From Bacteroidota bacterium (GTDB taxonomy: Bacteria > Bacteroidota > Bacteroidia > Sphingobacteriales > Sphingobacteriaceae), in the NCBI GenBank assembly GCA_013286235.1, contig JABDGE010000007.1:1-64000 (forward strand): 64,000 nucleotides of DNA. Reading direction: 5' to 3'. Below, piece after piece: positions 39,620-49,481 of the stretch. The translations under genes were made by a program, and so were the position numbers. Position 1 is the first letter of the stretch. Each line of letters begins with the position of its first letter. The notes under the pieces were generated by a model. The model was not told the origin of the DNA. It saw only the letters and a list, made by a program, of their open reading frames with translations, and ran no database searches.

Positions 39620-40312
39620 ATGCCCATAAAATTAGTGGTTTTTGACATGGCCGGCACCACCGTAAAAGACGATCATGATGTAAGTAAAGCATTCCAGGCG
39701 GCGCTAAAAAAGTCGGATTACAACGTGCCGCTTGAACTGATCAATCCTTTAATGGGGTACGAAAAAAACCTGGCCATCAGGCAGATATTGCGCCTGCATG
39801 AACATAACGACGCAAAGATCACTAAAGAATTGGTGGACAAAATACACAAAGCCTTCGTCCGTAACATGATCGATCATTACGAGCATGACGAAGGAATTGA
39901 ACCTTTACCGCATGTGGAAGAAACTTTTTCAAAACTGCACGACCTGGGCATACAGGTTGCCGTAAACACCGGCTTCTCGCGCGATATTGCCGATACCATC
40001 GTTAACCGGCTGCAATGGAAAGAAAAAGGCCTGGTTGACCACGTTATAGGTTCTGATGAAGTGGAATTGGGCAGGCCCTACCCCTATATGATCCAAAAGC
40101 TGATGTTGGAAGGCGGTATTGAGGGACCCGGCCAGGTGGCCAAAGTGGGCGACACCGAGGTTGATGTGCGCGAAGGACAGAACGCGGAGTGCCGTTATGT
40201 TATCGGCATCACAACCGGCATATTCTCCCGCGAAGAATTGGAGAAATACCATCCGACACATATCATCGACGATATTACACAGGTAATCGGCATCGTAAAA
40301 AAATCCGCATGA
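39620..40312 (+). CDS. Phosphonatase-like HAD hydrolase (PhnX-like)
   Basis: VVFDMAGTTVKDD, LMGYEKNLAIRQ, KVGDTEVDVREGQNAEC. Confidence 0.87.
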   Translation: MPIKLVVFDMAGTTVKDDHDVSKAFQAALKKSDYNVPLELINPLMGYEKNLAIRQILRLHEHNDAKITKELVDKIHKAFVRNMIDHYEHDEGIEPLPHVEETFSKLHDLGIQVAVNTGFSRDIADTIVNRLQWKEKGLVDHVIGSDEVELGRPYPYMIQKLMLEGGIEGPGQVAKVGDTEVDVREGQNAECRYVIGITTGIFSREELEKYHPTHIIDDITQVIGIVKKSA

Positions 40313-41631
40313 AAACTATTCACCGGTTGCGGCTGAAAGTGGCAAAATGGCCATACCCGGTTATATCGGTAATGGCTGCTATTTCAGCATTCGGCACCTA
40401 TACTTCCATGTACGCTTTTCGCAAAGCATTCGCCGCAGGCACGTTTGCCGGCCAGCAATATTTCCATGTGGACTATAAAGTTTGGCTGGTTATCGCCCAG
40501 GTGATCGGCTACACCCTTAGTAAATTTTATGGCATCAAATTCATTTCCGAATTAAAGCACGACCAGCGCGCAAAGAGCATTTTCGGACTCATCGGCTTTT
40601 CCTGGCTGGCCCTGCTCCTTTTTGCAATAGTACCCGCGCCGTATAATATCGTTTGCCTTTTCCTCAACGGTTTTCCGCTTGGGATGATCTGGGGATTAGT
40701 GTTCAGTTACCTGGAGGGCCGCAAATCAACCGAATTTATGGCGGCCGTACTGTCGTCAGTCAGCTTGATTTTCGCATCCGGTTTTGTGAAAACCATTGGC
40801 CGCTCACTGATGTCGTCATTCCATGTCAGCGAGTTTTTCATGCCTTTCCTCACCGGCGCGCTTTTTGTTGTTCCCCTGGTGTTGTTCGTGTTCTTTTTAG
40901 AGCTGATGCCGGAACCCACGCCCGAAGATGTACGCTTGCGCACCAAAAGATTGCCCATGAATGCCGACGAGCGCAGGCGTTTTTTACAGCGCTTTTTGCC
41001 GGGCATTTTGCTCACACTCGTCATTTATATCCTGCTGACGGTCATGCGCGACGTGCGCGACAATTTCGAGGTCGAAATTTGGGCCGGACTGGGCAATAAG
41101 GACAATACCATTTATACCAAAATTGATACCTTCATATCCATCATCGTACTGGTCGCCATGAGCTCGCTCATCCTCATCCGGAAAAACATCAGGGCATTCA
41201 GCATCATCCACCTGATGATCATAACCGGCTGCCTTTGCATTGTTATCGGCACCGTGCTCTTTAATTCAGGCATCATTGGCGTTTTGCCATGGATGACCAT
41301 GGCCGGCCTCGGGCTTTATTTGGGCTACATTCCTTACAACGCTATATTTTTCGAGCGGATGATCGCCTCCTTTAAATACAAAAGCAATATCGGCTTTATC
41401 ATCTACCTGGCCGATTCCATCGGCTACTTAGGCAGTGTAGCCGTTTTACTGGTAAAAGAGCTGGGCCGCCCTGCTATCAGCTGGACGCAGTTCTTTAAAG
41501 AAGGCGTGATGGTAGTAGGCAGCGTGGGTGCGGTTTTCGCTACCCTGTCATTAATTTACTTTCTGCAAAGCGCACGAAAAAGCAACCGCAGCGAAGAGCC
41601 TAAAGGCGAGCTGGTTATAAATCCCGCATGA
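40309..41631 (+). CDS. DUF5690/MFS-like membrane transporter
   Basis: 12-TM-like protein MKTIHRLRLKVAKWPYPVISVMAAISAFGTYTSMYAFRKAF; overlaps both neighbours by 4 bp. Confidence 0.82.
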   Translation: MKTIHRLRLKVAKWPYPVISVMAAISAFGTYTSMYAFRKAFAAGTFAGQQYFHVDYKVWLVIAQVIGYTLSKFYGIKFISELKHDQRAKSIFGLIGFSWLALLLFAIVPAPYNIVCLFLNGFPLGMIWGLVFSYLEGRKSTEFMAAVLSSVSLIFASGFVKTIGRSLMSSFHVSEFFMPFLTGALFVVPLVLFVFFLELMPEPTPEDVRLRTKRLPMNADERRRFLQRFLPGILLTLVIYILLTVMRDVRDNFEVEIWAGLGNKDNTIYTKIDTFISIIVLVAMSSLILIRKNIRAFSIIHLMIITGCLCIVIGTVLFNSGIIGVLPWMTMAGLGLYLGYIPYNAIFFERMIASFKYKSNIGFIIYLADSIGYLGSVAVLLVKELGRPAISWTQFFKEGVMVVGSVGAVFATLSLIYFLQSARKSNRSEEPKGELVINPA

Positions 41632-42767
41632 CACATTCCGGCAAAAAAAGCGCTATTGTTATCGGTGCAGGCATCGTGGGATTAGCCACGGCACGGGCGC
41701 TGGCCATCCGCGGTTACAGCGTTACAGTGTTTGAGCGGAATGAACGTGCTGTGGGTGCGTCCATCCGCAACTTCGGCATGATCTGGCCGATAGGCCAGGC
41801 CACAGGGCCGCTGTACGAGCGTGCCATGCTGTCGAGAAGCATCTGGAAAGAAATATGTACCGAAGCCCGGATCTGGCATGATGAGGTCGGTTCCCTTCAT
41901 CTCGCCTACCACAACGATGAGCTGCAGGCTATAACCGAATATGTCGACGCCAACCGCCAATACCGCGACTGTACCCTGCTCAACCCAAAACAAGCGCTGC
42001 AAAAATCCCCGGCTGTTAATCCCGATAGCCTGAAAGGCGCCCTATGGAGCGGTGATGAAATGATCGTTGAGTCGCGCGTGGCCGTCGGCCAGGTGGCTAA
42101 ATATCTCGCCGAAAAATATGACGTTAGTTTTCATTGGAACACGGCCATCAGCCGGATAGTCTATCCCTCGGTCATGTCGGGCAACAATAGCTGGGAGGCC
42201 GAAGAAATATTTGTTTGCACCGGCGCCGATTTTGAAACCCTTTACCCCGAATTCTTTTCGGAATCCGGCATCACCAAATGCAAGCTGCAAATGATGCGCC
42301 TGGTGTCCCAGCCCGAGGACTGGCGCATTGGCCCTTCCCTTTGCGGTGGACTGTCCATGATCCACTATCCCGGCTTCCAGTCAGCAAAATCCCTGCCGGC
42401 GCTGCGCAAACGTTACGAAGAACAATATCCCGATTATTTGAGCTGGGGCATCCACGTCATGGTTTCCCAAAACGGGGGCGGCGAGCTAACCATCGGTGAT
42501 TCCCATGAGTACGGCCTGGTACACGACCCTTTCGACAAAGAATTTATCAACACCTTAATAACCAGCTACCTGCGCACCTTCGCCAGCTTCAAAGACTGGA
42601 AGATGATCCAGTCATGGCACGGCATCTACCCCAAAATGACCAACGGCCAAACCGAGCTTGTTCTTCATCCCGAAGCCGGCATAACCATTATTAACGGACT
42701 CGGCGGCAACGGCATGACGCTTTCGTTCGGGCTTTGTGAGCAATTGATTAGTGCGCGGTTTGATTGA
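41628..42767 (+). CDS. FAD-dependent oxidoreductase (DAO type, TIGR03364-like)
   Basis: VIGAGIVGLATARALAIRGYSVTVFERNERAVGASIRNFGMIWPIGQ; C-terminal NGLGGNGMTLSFGLCEQL. Confidence 0.88.
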   Translation: MTHSGKKSAIVIGAGIVGLATARALAIRGYSVTVFERNERAVGASIRNFGMIWPIGQATGPLYERAMLSRSIWKEICTEARIWHDEVGSLHLAYHNDELQAITEYVDANRQYRDCTLLNPKQALQKSPAVNPDSLKGALWSGDEMIVESRVAVGQVAKYLAEKYDVSFHWNTAISRIVYPSVMSGNNSWEAEEIFVCTGADFETLYPEFFSESGITKCKLQMMRLVSQPEDWRIGPSLCGGLSMIHYPGFQSAKSLPALRKRYEEQYPDYLSWGIHVMVSQNGGGELTIGDSHEYGLVHDPFDKEFINTLITSYLRTFASFKDWKMIQSWHGIYPKMTNGQTELVLHPEAGITIINGLGGNGMTLSFGLCEQLISARFD

Positions 42768-42889
42768 GTTAACCTGAGTTCGATCTAACAAAAACTGTAT
42801 CGTATTGGGTTATCGGCTTTCAGGACTGAATCCAACTCCATCTTTTGTCAGTTCACGGAGCCGCCATTTGCTAATTGGGTAGCCCCCGA

Positions 42890-42950
42890 ACGGGCAATAT
42901 TGCTTGGTTTTCTGTTTGCTACAAACAGGTAGCCCGCCAGCTGGCGGGGC
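42890..42950. repeat. GGTAGCCC..GGGCAATATTGCTTGGTTTTCTGTTTGCTACAAACAGGTAGCCC repeat
   Basis: CTGTTTGCTACAAACAG palindrome; related TCCTGGTTTGCTATAAACAGGAGACTCC at 44822-44882. Confidence 0.6.
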
Positions 42951-43039
42951 AAAATTCAGTGTTTATATTGAACTCACGTTAGGTCAACTCATTAATAGAG
43001 AAGCTTGAGTCAAACTTTTAGTTCGATAATTCAGCGAAG

Positions 43040-44218
43040 CTATTTCTTGTTCTTCAATGTTATCACCGTTATCTCCGGCCATATCCCTACCCTGCCTTTC
43101 AGGCCTAAAAATCCAAAACCCCGGTTCACGTACAAGTACTTTCCGCCGTTCTCGTAAAGCCCGGCCCATTGCTTATAAACATATTTGATCGGACTCCATT
43201 TAATGCCGAACAGCTCAAAACCGAATTGCATGCCATGCGTATGCCCGGCCAGCGTAAGATGGATGTGGTGCTTGTGGTTTAACGTTACCGCTTCCCAATG
43301 CGATGGATCATGCGAGAGCAGTATTTTGAATGCGCTTTCTTGCACTGCGGCAGTCGCCTTATCCAGGTCGCCATATTTATGGAAACCGCCTTTACCCCAG
43401 TTCTCCACACCTACCAGGGTGATGGATTGCCCGTTCTTATTTACTTCGACTGATTCATTCAGCAAAAGCCTGAAACCGATCTCTTTATGTGCATTTTTCA
43501 GCTTTGCAAGGTTGGTATATTTTTGTGACTCGCTGTCCCAGCGCATATAGTCGCCATAGTCGTGATTGCCAAGAACGGAATATTTGCCATAGGGGGCTTT
43601 TAGCTGGGCAAACGCGGGAATCCAGCGATCCATTTCGGAAGCCTGGTTATTTACCAGGTCGCCGGTGAAGAGGATCAGGTCGCTTTGTTGTTCGTTAACC
43701 ATGTCGATGCCTTTGTTAACCCCTTTTTCGCTGGAAAAGCTGCCGGAATGAATGTCGGAAAGCTGGGTTATAGTAAAGCCGTCAAATGCGTCGGGCAGAT
43801 CGTCGAAAAATAAGGTTTCCTTGCGGACTTTATAATGATGCCGGCCGCCGGTCAATCCAAAAAGCAACCCGCAAAATGGTATTGCGGCAATCAGCAAAGC
43901 CACATCGCTTACCCAAACACTTCGTGGGGGAAATCCCCTGAACAGCCGGGTAATATCTTCGAGCAACAAAACCGGTGTGCCGCAAAGTTTTGGAATAAAG
44001 GAGATGAGCATCATGCCCATTAACCATGAAAGCAATGCGGGCATTTTACTGTTCAAACGGGCAAAAAGCAGGAGTAGCAGCGTAATGCCGGTTAGCGCAT
44101 CATACAGCCAATAGGCCCATAAAACAGCCGGGCTGGCGGTTACCGTTTGTACGGCATTGAAAAAATATAAGTCGACCAGCAGCCACAGGGCTACGGTAAA
44201 AGTGATTCTTCTTTTCAT
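43040..44218 (-). CDS. Metallophosphoesterase
   Basis: ITQLSDIHSGS, FTGDLVNN, VLGNHDYGDY, LAGHTHGMQ. Confidence 0.94.
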   Translation of the reverse strand: MKRRITFTVALWLLVDLYFFNAVQTVTASPAVLWAYWLYDALTGITLLLLLFARLNSKMPALLSWLMGMMLISFIPKLCGTPVLLLEDITRLFRGFPPRSVWVSDVALLIAAIPFCGLLFGLTGGRHHYKVRKETLFFDDLPDAFDGFTITQLSDIHSGSFSSEKGVNKGIDMVNEQQSDLILFTGDLVNNQASEMDRWIPAFAQLKAPYGKYSVLGNHDYGDYMRWDSESQKYTNLAKLKNAHKEIGFRLLLNESVEVNKNGQSITLVGVENWGKGGFHKYGDLDKATAAVQESAFKILLSHDPSHWEAVTLNHKHHIHLTLAGHTHGMQFGFELFGIKWSPIKYVYKQWAGLYENGGKYLYVNRGFGFLGLKGRVGIWPEITVITLKNKK

Positions 44219-44276
44219 GCTAAATAATAACGTGCAATGTTAAAGGAGTTTAGAAACAAACAGGATACCGTTGTTA

Positions 44277-44726
44277 CTAAAGCCGCTTGCGGAAGCAAAA
44301 GCTTGACGCTAAGTTGACGTAAGGCCCGTAATTGGGCATGGGCCGGTAGCCCGATTTTTGATAAAGGCCGAGCGCCTCGAGATTTTTGTCGCCGGTTTCG
44401 AGGATAGCGATGATGAAACCTTTTTCAGCTGCCCAGGTTTCCAGTTCGGACAAGATGGCGCCGCTTAAACCCTGACCCCGGCAATTCTTGCGTACAAACA
44501 TTCGTTTGATCTCGGCTGCGTCGTCATTAAAGCGCTTGAAACAGCCGCAACCCACAGGCTTTCCATCGACTGCGGCAATTACCACGGTATCTATTTTTTC
44601 AATGACGTTATGCGGATCGTAAACCTTCATCAGTTCCTGATAGCGCTCATAAAGTTCCGTATCGAGTTCGCCGGTAAGCATGGCGAAGTCGGGATCGTCG
44701 CTCGTGGTTCTTTTCAGGTTGATCAT
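44277..44726 (-). CDS. GNAT family N-acetyltransferase
   Basis: RMFVRKNCRGQGLSGAILSELE acetyl-CoA motif. Confidence 0.9.
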   Translation of the reverse strand: MINLKRTTSDDPDFAMLTGELDTELYERYQELMKVYDPHNVIEKIDTVVIAAVDGKPVGCGCFKRFNDDAAEIKRMFVRKNCRGQGLSGAILSELETWAAEKGFIIAILETGDKNLEALGLYQKSGYRPMPNYGPYVNLASSFCFRKRL

Positions 44727-44991
44727 CCCGGTAAAAATAACGGAATAAGTTGATGTTTTTAGGATTGCCGCTAATCAGGCAACGTGAACACTATCAAATT
44801 AGGTCTGAATAAATAGTTGGCGACAGGAGACTCTGGAGTCTTGAATTTTTTGTCCTGGTTTGCTATAAACAGGAGACTCCTAACTGAGTCAAATTCGTGC
44901 GTATAGAAAGGAGTATTAAACTAATATTCAAACTTTATCAGAACGACATGGGTCGGGCCATCAGTGATATCAGGGTTGCCAAAATCTACCA

Positions 44992-45645
44992 TCAAAGAAG
45001 CACCGAAACTTGCCGTAAAAACGATAGCGAAGCTCCTTTAACAAAAGTCGAAAAGTCTGTATTGTCAGTCGCGCTATCATTTGTGAGTTCCATAATATGC
45101 AGGACAGGATTTGATAGGCCTTTGATAACGAATAAAAAACGAAAGCGCTTTTGCTTTGGGTTTGTTTCCAGAGCCTTCAATTCTTGAAAATCACCTATAA
45201 ATAAACTATCAAGATTCATTGGGGATTTGGGTTGTGATTGAGCTTTATCCGGCAGTGAGCTTTGATCAATTTTAGGTGCAGATGATTGGGGCATCAATCT
45301 AACTTTAATAGTTGTATCAAGACCGCCAACGTTCGCAAATAATACTAACGCAGGGTAAATTATTCCTTTGTCGAAGAGCGTATTCAATTCAGGCGGCGCG
45401 TAAAGATTAATAACCTCTTTGCCATAAATAAAATCGTCTCCTTTAGCAATAATTTTACCGGTGTACTTTGGGTAGCTTTCCCGTTGGTAATGATTTTTGA
45501 ATAAATCGGCTACCCAATATTCTTCCTGTTCGCCCGCATTCTTAAAATCTGGTTCAGCAGTTTTTGGACCAGCTGTTGGCGCGTTCTGGCAGACTGCCCG
45601 TAAAAAGAAAAACGTAATTAATATTGTTAGCAATAACAATCTCAT
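44992..45645 (-). CDS. Hypothetical secreted protein
   Basis: Signal peptide MRLLLLTILITFFFLRAVCQ; long ORF. Confidence 0.7.
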   Translation of the reverse strand: MRLLLLTILITFFFLRAVCQNAPTAGPKTAEPDFKNAGEQEEYWVADLFKNHYQRESYPKYTGKIIAKGDDFIYGKEVINLYAPPELNTLFDKGIIYPALVLFANVGGLDTTIKVRLMPQSSAPKIDQSSLPDKAQSQPKSPMNLDSLFIGDFQELKALETNPKQKRFRFLFVIKGLSNPVLHIMELTNDSATDNTDFSTFVKGASLSFLRQVSVLL

Positions 45646-45849
45646 TATCCTTGGTTTTTATGTGATTTTTTTCGATCAGGTGGTCTCATTTCCTTTATGA
45701 TGAGAAAACCGCAGTAATTCCATAACCGGTTCAAATATTATTAAGAAAAATATTCACATGCTCCTTTTTGATCAATAAACTTTTTTCCATCATAGCCGGT
45801 TGCGACTTAGGACTAACAACTTAGGACTAAGGACTTAAAATTCCCCTCC

Positions 45850-46214
45850 TCACCCCTTCCGCTCCAAATTCTGTATAACCCTGAATTCCACAATCTGTTT
45901 AATCAACTCCAGCGGTAGTGGCTTATCCGGCGGAAACTGGATGGTTCCTTTGGATACTTTATAACCGGTAAGATCATTCTTAAATTCTTAAATTCCTCAA
46001 TCCCCGAACCCCTTGGGTAAAGGCTGATAAAATTAGCATGCGCCGCAAACCAGACGAGCATCCCGTGCAGGTGGTATGCGGGTATGCCGTAGCTGATCAG
46101 CTCTTCGGCGGATGGGGCAACCTCCCGGATCACTGCCCTTATTTGTTGCAGTTGCATTTGAATTTCCGGCGGGAAGGACGCGATATAGGCATCCACATTA
46201 GCTGTTTTCTTCAT
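45850..46214 (-). pseudogene. DUF1801/YdhG-like protein, frameshifted by an 8-bp tandem duplication
   Basis: Intact until SGIEEFKN. A second AATTTAAG copy shifts the frame; removing it restores ..EEFKNDLTGYKVSKGTIQFPPDKPLPLELIKQIVEFRVIQNLERKG*. Confidence 0.85.
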
Positions 46215-46319
46215 GCTTTGGTGTACACGAAAGTAAAACTTTTTGCCGGTCTCCCGCGCTGCCGATAAAAAATCTACATTTACGGTTATAAACAGGCAAT
46301 TGGAACAGGCAGCTTAAAA

Positions 46320-46772
46320 ATGGAATTTAAAATTGAAAAATTAGGTCCCGGTGGCCTGGAACTGGCTAAGGAGCTTATCCTGTTTTTCCAGCAGGACGAT
46401 GGCATTTCGTATCCCGTTGTGCCATCGGACGACTATCTGCGCAACCTGCTGTCGAAGGACAGTTTCCATATACTTGTGGCCCTGAAAGATAATGACCTTA
46501 TCGGCGGCGCAACAGGGTATGAGTTGGACATGTACAAAAAGGAGGTGAAAGAAATGTTTTTGTACGAGATCGCCGTTCGGCCTGAATACCGAGGAAATGG
46601 CATCGGAAGGGCCTTGATCAACGGCCTAAAACAGATCTGCGCCGAACGTAATATCGACGAAATGTATGTCGGCACCACCACATCAAATCATGCAGCAATA
46701 AATTTGTACAGTTCCGCAGGCGGCGAACAAGTGCCCGATATTACCTGGTTCGTTTACCAAATTGAAAGATAG
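46320..46772 (+). CDS. GNAT family N-acetyltransferase (AAC(3)-I-like)
   Basis: YEIAVRPEYRGNGIGRALINGL; VGTTTSNHAAINLYSSAGG. Confidence 0.88.
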   Translation: MEFKIEKLGPGGLELAKELILFFQQDDGISYPVVPSDDYLRNLLSKDSFHILVALKDNDLIGGATGYELDMYKKEVKEMFLYEIAVRPEYRGNGIGRALINGLKQICAERNIDEMYVGTTTSNHAAINLYSSAGGEQVPDITWFVYQIER

Positions 46773-46774
46773 GT

Positions 46775-48262
46775 ATGGATTATGTTTTAGGCATCGACAT
46801 CGGCACGGGCAGCGTGAAAGCGGTGGCAGTTGATCTGCAGGGAAAGCCTTTTGCCGAACACCAGGAAATGTATTCCTTCAGCTCTCCCAAACCGGGCTAT
46901 CACGAGCAGGACCCGGAAATCATCTGGCATGCATTCCGGGCCTGTGTAAAAGGGGTGATCGAAAAAACCGGCGAGCAGCCCCTGGCGGCCGGATTAAGCA
47001 GCGCCTTGCACAGCTTTGTCCCTGTGGATGGTAATTGCCGTGCGCTGGCGCCGATGATGACCTGGGCCGACAGCCGGAGTTTTGCAGTCGCCAAAAAATT
47101 GTGGGCGAGCAAAGAAGGTAAAGCAATATATAAAGCGACGGGGACACCGTTGCATGCCATGTCGCCCCTGTGCAAATTGATATGGCTCAAAAAAAACCAG
47201 CGAAAACTATTTCAAACAGCCGCCAAATTTATAGGCATAAAGGAATATATCTGGTTCAGGTTATTTAACGAGTTTGTGGTGGACCAATCTATCGCTTCAG
47301 GTACCGGGCTGTTTGATATTGTTGCGCTGAAATGGCACCCTGAATCATTGGCGCTGGCAGACGTCACAGCAGATCGCTTGTCGCGGCCCGAATCGACGTT
47401 TTACACACAAAAATGTAAAACAGGCGATGTCTTTAGCATGGGTACGCCGGTAAATATTTCGGCCAGTGACGGTTGCCTGGCCAACTTAGGCAGCATGGCA
47501 GATAAGCCGGGCGTCGCCGCTATTACGATAGGTACCAGCGGCGCGGTGAGAGTAGCCAGCAGCACACCCCTGCCCAATGAAAAGGCCATGACCTTCAGCT
47601 ACATCCTGGACAAAGACACTTATATCTGCGGCGGCCCGGTGAACAATGGCGGAATTGCGATGCAGTGGTGGGTTAAAAACTTTTCGGGGACGGGCCTAAC
47701 TGAAAAAGAATACGATAACGTTTTTAAACAGGTTGAACAAGTGCCGCCGGGTGCTAAAGGACTGATCTTTTTGCCTTACTTAACCGGCGAACGCGCACCA
47801 ATTTGGGACAGCGAAAGTTGCGGAAATTTTTTCGGCGTGAAGCTGGAGCATACCCGGGCCCACTTTTCGCGAGCCGTGCTGGAAGGAATTTGCCTTGCAT
47901 TGAAAGATGTGTTGGAAACCCTCGAGCAAAACGCCGGGCCTGTTAAGCAAATCAACATAAGCGGCGGATTTGTCAAAAGCCGGGTTTGGGTGCAGGCTTT
48001 GGCCGATATTACAGGGAAACCCCTGGCGGTTGTCCAGGCCGAAGATGCGTCAGCTATCGGCGCGGCGCTAATGACGATGAAGGCCGCCGGCTTAACAGGC
48101 GAATACCCGGCGGCCCCGGTCGACAATCTTAAAATGTACCAACCCGATGATATAAACTATAAGGTCTATCAAAAGCAATTCAAGATTTACCGGCAGCTTT
48201 ATGCTGATCTCAAAAAGACCATGCAAAAAGTAGCCGGCCTTTTAAAAATAGCGGTCAGTTAA
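46775..48262 (+). CDS. FGGY-family carbohydrate kinase (gluconokinase-like)
   Basis: VLGIDIGTGSVKAVAVD, GTSGAVRV, LTGERAPIWD, ISGGFVKSRVWVQALADI. Confidence 0.9.
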   Translation: MDYVLGIDIGTGSVKAVAVDLQGKPFAEHQEMYSFSSPKPGYHEQDPEIIWHAFRACVKGVIEKTGEQPLAAGLSSALHSFVPVDGNCRALAPMMTWADSRSFAVAKKLWASKEGKAIYKATGTPLHAMSPLCKLIWLKKNQRKLFQTAAKFIGIKEYIWFRLFNEFVVDQSIASGTGLFDIVALKWHPESLALADVTADRLSRPESTFYTQKCKTGDVFSMGTPVNISASDGCLANLGSMADKPGVAAITIGTSGAVRVASSTPLPNEKAMTFSYILDKDTYICGGPVNNGGIAMQWWVKNFSGTGLTEKEYDNVFKQVEQVPPGAKGLIFLPYLTGERAPIWDSESCGNFFGVKLEHTRAHFSRAVLEGICLALKDVLETLEQNAGPVKQINISGGFVKSRVWVQALADITGKPLAVVQAEDASAIGAALMTMKAAGLTGEYPAAPVDNLKMYQPDDINYKVYQKQFKIYRQLYADLKKTMQKVAGLLKIAVS

Positions 48263-48399
48263 TTTCCTTGCTTGCACCGGGGTTAGGCCGGATTGTCCGG
48301 TCAGCCATGATTTTGTTTATCCGGATTTTCTTTGCAGTTTTATGCATTCGTCAGCCAAAATAAACAATTCATTTAAACCGCCCGTCCAAGTTTTCTGTC

Positions 48400-49347
48400 A
48401 TGAAAAATAACATTACACGCCGCAGGTCACTTGAGTTGTTAGGTTTTGCTGCCGCGATGCCGGTCGCCGCAAAAATGAGCCTGCCGGTTAAGGAAGAAAA
48501 GCTGCGGGAAAGGTATTTATTCACCTATTGCCTCAATATGTCGACCATAGCCGGGCAAAAGCTGGGCTTTATGAAAGAACTGGAAACTGCTGCCGAAGCC
48601 GGTTTTCGTTCGGTAGAGATATGGATGGGGACACTTCAGCCCTATCTTCAGAGCGGCGGTACCCTTCAACAGGTAAAAAACCGGCTGAACGACCTGGGCC
48701 TAAAGGTGGAAGATTGTATCAGCTTTAACGAGTGGATAGTGGATGACGATGCCCGCAGGCAAAAGGGGATTGATAATATGAAGCGGGAGATGGAGATGAT
48801 GGCCGAGATCGGCTGCAAAAGGATGGCAGCAACGGGCATGGGCACCTCGGCTGCCGATGTGCCAGCCAAGGAAGTGATCGCCGAACGTTACCGTGGAATT
48901 CTCGAAATGGGCGGCCAGATTGGTGTGGTGCCCCAACTGGAAATGTGGGGATTCCAGAAAAACCTGCAGGATGTCGCCGAGGTTTTATACATCGCTATGA
49001 AAAGCCGTCACCCATCGGCCAGGGTGCTGTTGGATGTATTTCATTTGTACAATGGCAATACGTCAATTGAAACCCTTTCCTTAATGGATCCCAATGCCGT
49101 CGAGATGTTTCATATGAATGATTATCCCGCCGGCTTGCCATACCAAACCATCACCGACTCTGACCGGATTTACCCGGGCGACGGGATCGCCCCTATCAAA
49201 CAAACGCTTAACATATTGCTTCAAAACCGGAAAACACACCTGGTACTATCAACTGAACTATTCAATAAAGCTTATTACCAGCAAAGCGCGCTAACGGTGG
49301 CAAAAACCTCGCTGGCGAAGATGAAGGCTATCGTGGAGAGTTTGTGA
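48400..49347 (+). CDS. Sugar phosphate isomerase/epimerase (TIM barrel) with Tat-like signal
   Basis: NITRRRSLELLGFAAAMPVAA signal; VLLDVFHLYNGN, MFHMNDYPAG. Confidence 0.85.
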   Translation: MKNNITRRRSLELLGFAAAMPVAAKMSLPVKEEKLRERYLFTYCLNMSTIAGQKLGFMKELETAAEAGFRSVEIWMGTLQPYLQSGGTLQQVKNRLNDLGLKVEDCISFNEWIVDDDARRQKGIDNMKREMEMMAEIGCKRMAATGMGTSAADVPAKEVIAERYRGILEMGGQIGVVPQLEMWGFQKNLQDVAEVLYIAMKSRHPSARVLLDVFHLYNGNTSIETLSLMDPNAVEMFHMNDYPAGLPYQTITDSDRIYPGDGIAPIKQTLNILLQNRKTHLVLSTELFNKAYYQQSALTVAKTSLAKMKAIVESL

Positions 49348-49458
49348 TGGCGCTTCGCCGCACATTTTCATCCGACAAAGAAATTTTGATCAAGCCTAAG
49401 CTTGCTTTTTCTCTCATATATTCGGATAAATCCTAATCTAATATTGGCCGCAAACGGA

Positions 49459-49466
49459 TACCTTTG
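49459..49466 (+). promoter_or_regulatory. Bacteroidota -7 element TACCTTTG
   Basis: TAnnTTTG match shortly upstream of 49482 start. Confidence 0.4.
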
Positions 49467-49481
49467 TGACAAACCCTGTGC

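Noticed and set aside
40653-41099. 148-aa overlapping ORF in an alternate frame of the DUF5690 gene
   Set aside because: Arg/His/Ala-rich translation typical of an alternate frame in GC-rich coding sequence.
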